Positions 48,458 to 55,301 of a DNA stretch of 64,000 bases are shown here, one piece after another. Both the position numbers and the translations under genes were made by a program. A model generated the notes under the pieces. That model saw nothing but the letters and a program-made list of their open reading frames with translations, was not told the DNA's origin and ran no database searches. The stretch comes from Thiorhodovibrio winogradskyi (lineage in GTDB: Bacteria > Pseudomonadota > Gammaproteobacteria > Chromatiales > Chromatiaceae). Every line of letters begins with the position of its first letter. The stretch's first letter is position 1. The stretch is from the NCBI RefSeq assembly GCF_036208045.1, contig NZ_CP121472.1, positions 1,251,531 through 1,315,530 of the forward strand. The letters are read 5' to 3'.

Positions 48458-48748
48458 ATGAATATTTACGTTGGCAACCTCGCCTATGGCGTGACCCAGG
48501 ACGAACTGCGTGATGCCTTCGCCGCCTATGGCGATGTCGAAAGCGCGAATCTGATCACCGATAAATTTACCGGCCAGTCCAAAGGTTTTGGCTTCGTTGA
48601 GATGCCGAACAACTCCGAGGCGGATGCCGCGATCAAGGCCTTGAATGAGACCCCGCTGAAAGGTCGCCCGATTAGGGTCAATCAGGCCAAACCCCGTGCC
48701 GAGCGTGCGCCCCGGGGTGGTGGCGGTGGTGGTGGCCAGCGCTGGTGA
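48458..48748 (+). CDS. Small RRM-domain RNA-binding protein
   Basis: 96 residues: one RNA-recognition motif with RNP2 IYVGNLAYGV and RNP1 KGFGFVEM, and a Gly-rich tail (RGGGGGGGQRW). Such one-domain RRM proteins occur in cyanobacteria and many proteobacteria, are often cold-induced, and bind RNA. The structured leader supports post-transcriptional control. GAGAGA precedes the ATG. Confidence 0.93.
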   Translation: MNIYVGNLAYGVTQDELRDAFAAYGDVESANLITDKFTGQSKGFGFVEMPNNSEADAAIKALNETPLKGRPIRVNQAKPRAERAPRGGGGGGGQRW

Positions 48749-49008
48749 TTCCCGGCTAGCCTGCGCCTTGAACCTTGCCAGGCCTCGGATCAGGATGATC
48801 TGAGACTGGCGTTGGTCTTTGCGCCAAGGCTCGGGTATTTTCGCTCTAGCTTGCGAGATTCCCGCATCAAGTCCGCTTCCCCCAGCGCTCGATCCTCGAT
48901 TGGGGCGGGTTCTTATCTTGGGCTGTTGCAGGGCGGCATGGAGAGCAAAAGGGCCATCCTTTCCACGCCGGAGGCAGGTTAGTTCACATTCCTATGCAAC
49001 GCGAGTCA

Positions 49009-49554
49009 CTACGGGCGGTTGTTGTTATCAGGTGAATTGGCTATCAGGTGATTCGGTTTGCTTTCGGTCAGCGCAACCGTGCTGTAGTAGGTTCTGGTCA
49101 GCAGTGAGTAGGCAAAGGCTCCCGCGAAGAACAGAATGCTGACGATGTCGAAAATGGACAGCAGGCCCGGCCTGTCCATGGTCTCCTTCATCGTGAGATT
49201 CATCATCAGGGCGATGGCCGACACGCCAAGCGCCATCAGCACCACGCCTATGGCCACCACAGGAGCGCACCCGCTCGCGAATTTTTGCAGTTCGCGGTTG
49301 TGTCGATGTTGTTCCGCGGTTAACTGCGAATCGACCAGTGCTTCCGCGACCACCTGATGGTCATGGGCCTGATTGTTTTGGGCCTCATTGTCGTGGGCTG
49401 GACTGTCATGGTGGTGGTGTTCAGTCAAGCCGCTCGCCTGGCTGGTGCTTGCTTCCGCCGCTTGCCGTTCCAGTGCTTCGCGACGGCTACTAAACGCTTG
49501 GAACAGAAACCAGACGCCAACAAGTGTGAACCCAAGACCGACGAAGGTAGGCAT
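49009..49554 (-). CDS. His-rich membrane protein downstream of crtB
   Basis: 181 residues. One membrane helix at the N-terminus (FVGLGFTLVGVWFLFQAF), a His/Asp-rich loop with EHHHHDSPAHDN and AHDHQ, then two more helices (PVVAIGVVLMALGVSAIALM and IVSILFFAGAFAYSLL). The His-rich loop could bind metal. No family was recognised. It begins 6 bp after the crtB stop, so it is very likely co-transcribed with crtI-crtB, although carotenoid operons do not normally carry such a gene. Confidence 0.7.
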   Translation of the reverse strand: MPTFVGLGFTLVGVWFLFQAFSSRREALERQAAEASTSQASGLTEHHHHDSPAHDNEAQNNQAHDHQVVAEALVDSQLTAEQHRHNRELQKFASGCAPVVAIGVVLMALGVSAIALMMNLTMKETMDRPGLLSIFDIVSILFFAGAFAYSLLTRTYYSTVALTESKPNHLIANSPDNNNRP

Positions 49555-49560
49555 GATGCG

Positions 49561-50637
49561 TTAGCCGTTGCTGACTGCTGCTGCCGCTCGGCCAAATTCA
49601 GCATTGGCACGCTCGCGTTCCTCAAGTTGCTGGAATAGATCCAGCACCCAGACTACTTTGTCGCCCACGGTGGCGTTGATCGTGACGGGATCGGGGATGG
49701 CCAGGGCATCGACCAGAAAACGATTTTCCTCCAGTGGATCGGCGGTGCAGACGGCTTTAATCGGCAGGGGTGTCACCGCCATGGCGCGCCCGAGCAGGGT
49801 CAGCTTGCGTGCCGAACTGACGAATGCGCGCTGGGAAACGGAGTCATAGCCATTGCGGGCAATTTCCTGGCCGATCTCGGCATAGAGCAGGCGCGCGGCA
49901 TAGATCCCAGGCCGGCAGGCGGTGGGTAGCTTGGCGATGCCGGCCTCGGCGCGCTGATATAGGGTGTCGGCGGTGTCGAGCAGGCGTTTGACGATGTCGC
50001 CGATCACCTCGTTGAAAACCGGGCGTCGCAGCCAGGCCTCGGGCTCCAGGCCGGCATCGCGCAGCCATTCAAGCGGCAGGTAGATGCGACCGTTGCGCGC
50101 ATCCTCGCCGACATCGCGACAAATATTGGTGATCTGCATGGCGGTGCCGAGATCGCAGGCGCGGGCCAGCACCGAGGGCGAACGCGCGCCCATGATGGCG
50201 GCCATCATGCCCCCGACGGCGGCGGCCACCCGGGCGGAGTAGGCATAGACGCCGGACAGATCCTGATACACCCGGCCCTCGGCATCCCATTCAAAGCCCT
50301 CAAGCAGGGCTTCTGGCAGGTCGCGCGGGATGTCGAAGCGCTCAATGGCGCCGGCGAATGCTCGGTCGGCGGGGTCGTTGATGGGCTGGCCGCGATAGGC
50401 GCGGTCGAGTCGCTCACGCAGACCGGCGAGGGCGACTTGATGGTCTTCTGGATTGTCGTCAATGGCATCGTCGGCCAAGCGACAGAAGGCATAGAGGGCC
50501 GTGGCCGGCTCGCGCAGTCGCTTGGGCAAGAAAAATGACGCGGCGTAGAAGGACTTGGAGCCGTTGCTCAGAAGTTTGCGGCAGGCAAGCAGATCCGCCG
50601 GATCGGCAAAGCTGGAATCACGAATGAACAGAGGCAT
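49561..50637 (-). CDS. crtB: Phytoene synthase
   Basis: 358 residues of the squalene/phytoene synthase family. The first Asp-rich motif is in FCRLADDAIDDNP and the second in CRDVGEDARNGRIYLP; GSKSFYAASFFLP starts the fold. It joins two geranylgeranyl diphosphates into phytoene, the first carotenoid step. ATG 50637 lies inside the crtI 3' end (20-bp overlap) and follows AGGGTGG; a longer reading would reach deeper into crtI. The crtI-crtB order and overlap are common in purple bacteria. Confidence 0.95.
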   Translation of the reverse strand: MPLFIRDSSFADPADLLACRKLLSNGSKSFYAASFFLPKRLREPATALYAFCRLADDAIDDNPEDHQVALAGLRERLDRAYRGQPINDPADRAFAGAIERFDIPRDLPEALLEGFEWDAEGRVYQDLSGVYAYSARVAAAVGGMMAAIMGARSPSVLARACDLGTAMQITNICRDVGEDARNGRIYLPLEWLRDAGLEPEAWLRRPVFNEVIGDIVKRLLDTADTLYQRAEAGIAKLPTACRPGIYAARLLYAEIGQEIARNGYDSVSQRAFVSSARKLTLLGRAMAVTPLPIKAVCTADPLEENRFLVDALAIPDPVTINATVGDKVVWVLDLFQQLEERERANAEFGRAAAAVSNG

Positions 50638-52159
50638 CGGGGACCACCCTATCGAGCACGCGCGCGGAGGAAATGACACCCGGCACACCGGCGCCGGGAT
50701 GGGTGCCGGCACCGACAAAATACAGCCGGTCGACTTCCTCGCTCAGGTTGTGGGGACGGAACCAGGCACTTTGTAGCAGAACAGGTTCCAGGCTGAAGCC
50801 AGCACCCATGGTCGAGAGCAGGCGTTGTTCGAAATCTTTTGGCGTGGTGACCCGGGAGACGGCGATGTTGTCGCTCAAACCGGGTAGCACGGAATTTTCC
50901 AGATACCGGGCGATGGCGGCGCGGAAGGGTTCGGCGCGCTCGGCCCAATCAAGCTTGGCGCCAAGATGTGGCACGGGCGCCAGGGCATAGAAGGTGTCGC
51001 AGCCCGCGGGGGCCAGGGAGGGGTCGGTCGCCGTTGGCCGGTGCAAATAGAGGCTGAAGTCCTCGGCCAGTACCTTGTGGTGAAAGATGTCGTCGAGCAG
51101 ACCGCGATAGCGTGGCCCCAGCAGGATGCTGTGGTGCTTGACCTCCGGGTACTGGCATTTGGTGCCAAAATACCAGACAAAGAGTCCATTGGAATACTTG
51201 GCGTTTTTCAGCTTGTTGTCGGTCCAATGGCGGCGCTTGATGGACGGTAGCAGGTGTTGATAGGTCCAGGCCACATCGGCGTTGCACACCACCACCTCGG
51301 CGGGCACATACTCGCCATCGGTCAGGCGCACGCCGTTGGTGCGGGGTTTGGCTTTGTCCTGGTCTCCCGGACCTTTGACGGTGGTGATTTCAGCCACCTC
51401 GGCGTTGTAGCGGATGCTACCGCCCTGGCCCTGAATCAGTTTCACCATGCCATCGACAATGGCGCCGGTGCCGCCCATGGCGGAATGCACGCCCCAGTGA
51501 CGCTCCAGATAGGAGATGAGCGTGTAGATGGAGGTAACCGAGAAGGGGTTGCCGCCAATCAGCAGCGGATGGAAACTCAGTGCCACGCGCAGGCGTTCGT
51601 CCTTGACGAAGCTTGAGACCATGCTGTAGACGCTGCGATAGCTTTGCAGCGCGACCATTTTTGGCACAATGCGCGCCATGTCGGTCCAGTGGGTGAAGGG
51701 CACATGGCCCAATTCCTCGAACCCGACCTGAAAAATCTTCTTGCTTGCCTCAAGAAAGCGCTCATAGCCTTCAACATCCTCGGGCGCGAAGCGGCGTACC
51801 TGCTCGCGCATGGCCTCGGCATCGCCATTGGTGTCGAAGGTGTCGCCGTTGTCGAAGCGAATCCGATAGAAGGGGTCCATCGGACGCAGGTCGATATCAT
51901 CGGCAAAGCGCCGCCCGCACATCTGCCAGAGTTCTTCCAGCAGGAAGGGAGCGGTGATAATGGTGGGTCCAGCGTCGAAGCTGAAGCCATCAATGCGATG
52001 CACATAGGCGCGCCCGCCGGGAGCGTCGAGCTTCTCGAGCACAGTGACGCGATATCCGCGCGCGCCCAGGCGAATGGCCGCGGCGAGACCGCCAAAGCCG
52101 CTGCCGATAACGACGGCTAATGGTTTTGCCGAGGATGAGGCTGATGCGGCGTCGGCCAA
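50618..52159 (-). CDS. crtI: Phytoene desaturase
   Basis: 513 residues. The FAD-binding N-terminus reads PLAVVIGSGFGGLAAAIRLG, then LEKLDAPGGRAYVHRIDGF and FDAGPTIITAPFLLEE, the CrtI signature. The C-terminal FAD-binding stretch is LYFVGAGTHPGAGVPGVISS. It introduces three or four double bonds into phytoene for lycopene or spirilloxanthin-type pigments. The start is TTG 52159 after GGGAG. The promoter region carries a PpsR/CrtJ-like site, the expected mode of oxygen and light control. Confidence 0.95.
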   Translation of the reverse strand: MADAASASSSAKPLAVVIGSGFGGLAAAIRLGARGYRVTVLEKLDAPGGRAYVHRIDGFSFDAGPTIITAPFLLEELWQMCGRRFADDIDLRPMDPFYRIRFDNGDTFDTNGDAEAMREQVRRFAPEDVEGYERFLEASKKIFQVGFEELGHVPFTHWTDMARIVPKMVALQSYRSVYSMVSSFVKDERLRVALSFHPLLIGGNPFSVTSIYTLISYLERHWGVHSAMGGTGAIVDGMVKLIQGQGGSIRYNAEVAEITTVKGPGDQDKAKPRTNGVRLTDGEYVPAEVVVCNADVAWTYQHLLPSIKRRHWTDNKLKNAKYSNGLFVWYFGTKCQYPEVKHHSILLGPRYRGLLDDIFHHKVLAEDFSLYLHRPTATDPSLAPAGCDTFYALAPVPHLGAKLDWAERAEPFRAAIARYLENSVLPGLSDNIAVSRVTTPKDFEQRLLSTMGAGFSLEPVLLQSAWFRPHNLSEEVDRLYFVGAGTHPGAGVPGVISSARVLDRVVPDASVHS

Positions 52160-52182
52160 AATGCTGCTCCCTTAGTCAACTG

Positions 52183-52210
52183 GTCACGCGTTAAGTAGTT
52201 AACTCGTGAC
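52183..52210. promoter_or_regulatory. 28-bp near-perfect palindrome in the crtI leader
   Basis: GTCACG and CGTGAC bracket two TTAA boxes around a GTAG centre, with only the CG/CT pair mismatched. It lies 24-51 bp upstream of the crtI start codon and just downstream of the PpsR-like site, suiting a second repressor site or an RNA stem-loop. Confidence 0.5.
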
Positions 52211-52239
52211 AAGCCAAGTGAAGTGTCAAGTCAGATGGA

Positions 52240-52257
52240 TGTCAATCTGTCCTGACA
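52240..52257 (-). promoter_or_regulatory. PpsR/CrtJ-type operator at the crtI promoter
   Basis: The minus strand reads TGTCAGGACAGATTGACA, an exact TGTC-N10-GACA match. Its right end contains a perfect TTGACA (a -35 for crtI, with TTCACT 17 bp on), and its left end overlaps TATACT (52262-52257), a possible -10. Either way binding would block RNA polymerase. In purple bacteria PpsR/CrtJ represses pigment genes under oxygen. Confidence 0.6.
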
Positions 52258-52262
52258 GTATA

Positions 52263-52594
52263 GCAGCACAATCGCGCGCAGGGCTAGATCAGCGTTTCCA
52301 AATTTGAGCCGCTCTTGTGGTGCACTCGCAAAGGAGCCTCAACAGCACGAAGAAAGTTCCTGCCGTTCATGGCCTGAGGCTCCCGAGCCGAAGGAAACTG
52401 CATCGTCGTGAGGAGGGGGAGCAGTCGGAGGCGAAAGGTCGGCCCTTGGACTAACAAATCCAACTCGGCGGGATATGGCGACGAGCCTGCTTAGCAATGG
52501 CGAAGTCTGAATTCCACCTGAAACGGTGCGAAAGAAAATGGATTTAGACGGGGCGAATTCATTCGCCTCGTCCAGGTCAAACTCTTTGGGGCAG
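52263..52594. other. Intergenic region, no gene recognised
   Basis: About 330 bp between the crtI control region and the GGDEF-EAL gene. One short open frame on the minus strand shows no motif or ribosome site. Confidence 0.4.
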
Positions 52595-54472
52595 CTATCC
52601 GGAGTCTGAGCGCGCCGAAAGCGGCCAGGAAGGATCTGTTGGCACGCCGAGCAGGTAGCCTTGTCCCCAATCCAGGCCAAGTTCGATTGCCAGGTTCAGG
52701 GTGGCGGGGTTTTGTACCTGCTTGGCAATGGTGGTGATACCAAGGCCGCGCGCGCTCTGTTGCAATTCGGCAATCACTGATCGGGCACGATCGGATTCCA
52801 GCGCTTTCTGCACTAGGAAGGGGTCGATGGACAAAAAGTTGATGGGGAGATCCTGGTGCAGAAGCTGCAAGGAATGGCCGCGCGTACCATAACCGGAAAC
52901 AGAGAGTTTGCAGCCAAGGTCTAGCAAGGGTTTTAGGGTGTCAGCCACCATTTTTTTGTGCTCGGTAGCCGTTTGCTCATTGAGCACTAGCACCAGCGGC
53001 AGTGGCTCGGGCAAGGTGGCACCATCGAGGGCATTGATCATGTCGTTCAGGGTGGCGGGATGCTGGATTAAATCCTCTGAAACATGCACGAAGATAGGCC
53101 TTGATTGGCGGTCCCTAGGCGGAAAGGCGGAGTTCGACGGCGGGTAGGCGATGCGTTCCATCGCTGCCTCAAACAGCATGTGATCAATGCGGTGCAAGAG
53201 TTTAAGCTGCAGCGCGACCTCGATGAAGGCGGATGCATTCAACAGACGCGAGCCGTTTTCCATGATACGGGAGAAGGCTTCCTCGGCCACAGGCTGGCGG
53301 TCGCGCAGTCGCACGACTGGCTGAAAGACTGGAGTCACGCGGGCTGTGCGCACCGCATCCTGAACCAGAATGGCCAGGGACAGGGTGCGGTTGTCGGTGC
53401 CCGCGCCCGTGCTACCGCCGTAGACACGGTTATAGCCATCTTTTTTGGCGCGGTACAGGGCAACGTCGGCCCGCGCCAGGGCCTGCTCGGTGCTGTCCAT
53501 CAGGCGACGGGCGGAAGTCACGCCGGCGCTTAAGGTCACCGAGATATCCTGCCCGTCGATGTTCAGCGGTTTTTCGGCCAGCATCTGACGTGCGCCGTCG
53601 ATCTCTTGTACCAGCGCCGCTTCATCGGTGTCGGCGGCGACGGCAAGAAATTCATCCCCGCCCCAGCGGCCAATGGTGATGTTTTTTGGCCGTAATCGCT
53701 CATGAAGACGTTCAGCCAAGGCGGAGAGCACTCGGTCACCCAGGGTCGGCCCATGCATGTCATTGATGTCTTTTAGATGATCGACATCCAGCAGGGCGAT
53801 AGCGCATTCCCGTTTGGTCTCATGCGTCTGCTGATGGGCTTGCTCGACAAGACGCCAGATGCCGTGGCGGCTGAGCAAGCCGGTCAAGGGATCATGGGAT
53901 GTCAGGTGTTGGAACTGCTGTACCGGAGCAACAAAACCTGTCAGATCGACAAGGGCTCCGGCGATGAGCAGCCGCCCATCTTCCCTAAAGACGCGTCCGC
54001 GATCTAGCACAGGAATGGTCTTGCCTGCATCGCTTGGGATCCGAAAACAGAGTTCGAACGCCTTGCTGTGATTGTGGCGAATGGCGTCAAGCGCGTTCTG
54101 GAGCTGGTAGCGGTCGTCATGATTGAGTTGTTGCTGAAACGCCTCAAGCGACACTGTGCTTTGGCTGGTGCTCTGATTAGGGTCCGTGTTGGGGCGCGTA
54201 TCGAGCGGCAGGCCTAGCAGGCGAAAAAACTGAGCATCGCCATGAACAAGACCATCCGACAAGACGAGCTGGTAGGTGCCAACTCTTGCCGCGGTCAACG
54301 ACAGTTGCTGGTGCCGCGAGTCAGTGTCGAATGAAGCAATGCTGCCGCCCGCGCCAACGGATGGGAGAATGCCGCTTGGATCGGCTGAATCCGAAGCGCG
54401 TGGGAAGGGGGCTGGACTCAACAAGTGCTTAAGGATCCCGTGCTCCGGAGTATCATGGTTTTGGAGCGTCAT
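52595..54472 (-). CDS. Diguanylate cyclase with degenerate EAL domain
   Basis: 625 residues: a PAS-like sensor (about 50-180), a GGDEF domain with an intact GRWGGDEF active site and LLDVDHLKDIND, then an EAL-type domain. The GGDEF part should make c-di-GMP; no RxxD inhibitory site precedes it. The EAL domain has lost its catalytic residues: EAL is EAF (VAEEAFSR), the Asn of the NLS motif is missing (FVHVSEDLI), the DDFGTG loop is SGYGTRG, the Lys of KID is Ser (LSIDPFLV) and the last Glu motif is AKQVQN. It is therefore a synthase with an EAL-fold sensor or partner domain. Confidence 0.9.
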   Translation of the reverse strand: MTLQNHDTPEHGILKHLLSPAPFPRASDSADPSGILPSVGAGGSIASFDTDSRHQQLSLTAARVGTYQLVLSDGLVHGDAQFFRLLGLPLDTRPNTDPNQSTSQSTVSLEAFQQQLNHDDRYQLQNALDAIRHNHSKAFELCFRIPSDAGKTIPVLDRGRVFREDGRLLIAGALVDLTGFVAPVQQFQHLTSHDPLTGLLSRHGIWRLVEQAHQQTHETKRECAIALLDVDHLKDINDMHGPTLGDRVLSALAERLHERLRPKNITIGRWGGDEFLAVAADTDEAALVQEIDGARQMLAEKPLNIDGQDISVTLSAGVTSARRLMDSTEQALARADVALYRAKKDGYNRVYGGSTGAGTDNRTLSLAILVQDAVRTARVTPVFQPVVRLRDRQPVAEEAFSRIMENGSRLLNASAFIEVALQLKLLHRIDHMLFEAAMERIAYPPSNSAFPPRDRQSRPIFVHVSEDLIQHPATLNDMINALDGATLPEPLPLVLVLNEQTATEHKKMVADTLKPLLDLGCKLSVSGYGTRGHSLQLLHQDLPINFLSIDPFLVQKALESDRARSVIAELQQSARGLGITTIAKQVQNPATLNLAIELGLDWGQGYLLGVPTDPSWPLSARSDSG

Positions 54473-54672
54473 GGTGTTCCCTTCTCATGGTGGCTCTCAT
54501 TCCTGATAAGCGCGAAATGTGACCTGGGGCGTCTGTTAAGGTTAGGCCCTAAGACACCTTATCACCTCGTGCCTTAACCTTTTCTCAGAATCACTAAGCA
54601 AAATACATGCCTTTAATAAATTGCTATGAAAAACAATGATGTTAAAATTTCGACCTAGATCGACGCTCCAAA

Positions 54673-55016
54673 CTGTAAAAAAAGCTGACAGTCTGATCGG
54701 TGAAAATGCCCGATTTGTGATGTAGTGAAGAAGCATGAGGAGTTCTCGAAGGCCAACAAAAAAACCTTTAATCAGACATTTAACAACCCAAAAGGGGAGG
54801 TTGTCCGATAGATTTCGTCGGTTATTCGCAGTGTAAAAAAATCTGACACTTCATGAAACCTTCGAATTCGTTTCAGAGCATTATATGTGTATAAATAACA
54901 TCGGATCGAATGGAAAGATGGCATTAATCAAGATACCTAAGCAATACTTTGAAGACTTTTAATTAACGCTTCGGTGATTGTATTTTGCTAGAACAGGGTG
55001 TAAAAAATTTCGACAC
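54673..55016 (+). repeat. Three spaced copies of a 19-bp TGTAAAAAA..TGACA motif
   Basis: CTGTAAAAAAAGCTGACAG (54673), GTGTAAAAAAATCTGACAC (54831) and GTGTAAAAAATTTCGACAC (54998) share orientation and 19-bp length, 158 and 167 bp apart. Outer bases are complementary in each copy (CTGT/ACAG, GTGT/ACAC). A weaker relative, TGTTAAAATTTCGACCT, lies at 54640. The 829-bp gap 54473-55301 has unusual AT content and no convincing gene. Spaced asymmetric copies suggest binding sites of one activator or a cis-acting array. Confidence 0.75.
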
Positions 55017-55257
55017 CTGGATGGCGCGAAGTGTCCTGATATGTCTGCAGGCAAGGCAGGCGAGATGAATGTTACGCGCGCGGCAACTGTGTCGGGCTTC
55101 TGGCCAGGCACATTCTGAAGTGGCTGGAAGCCATTTCACACTCGAGCAGCTCAAATGTGGAACCGCTGACTGCGGTATTCACGGAGGGGATGCGCAAGCT
55201 GCGTTGCGCGGGTGTTTGCGTGTTATTTGAGCATTCGAGATGTCGCTTGAAGGCGGC

Positions 55258-55292
55258 CCCGCCCATCCTGGCTGATCGCCAGGATGGGCGGG
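55258..55292 (-). terminator. Strong hairpin after ppdK
   Basis: A perfect 15-bp stem (CCCGCCCATCCTGGC with its complement) and a 5-base loop lie 10 bp past the ppdK stop. It lacks a T-tract, so it may stabilise the 3' end as well as terminate. Confidence 0.65.
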
Positions 55293-55301
55293 CAAGGTCG
55301 C

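Noticed and set aside
52339-52680. 113-codon open frame on the - strand after crtI control region
   Set aside because: No start context or recognised sequence; part overlaps the GGDEF-EAL gene end.
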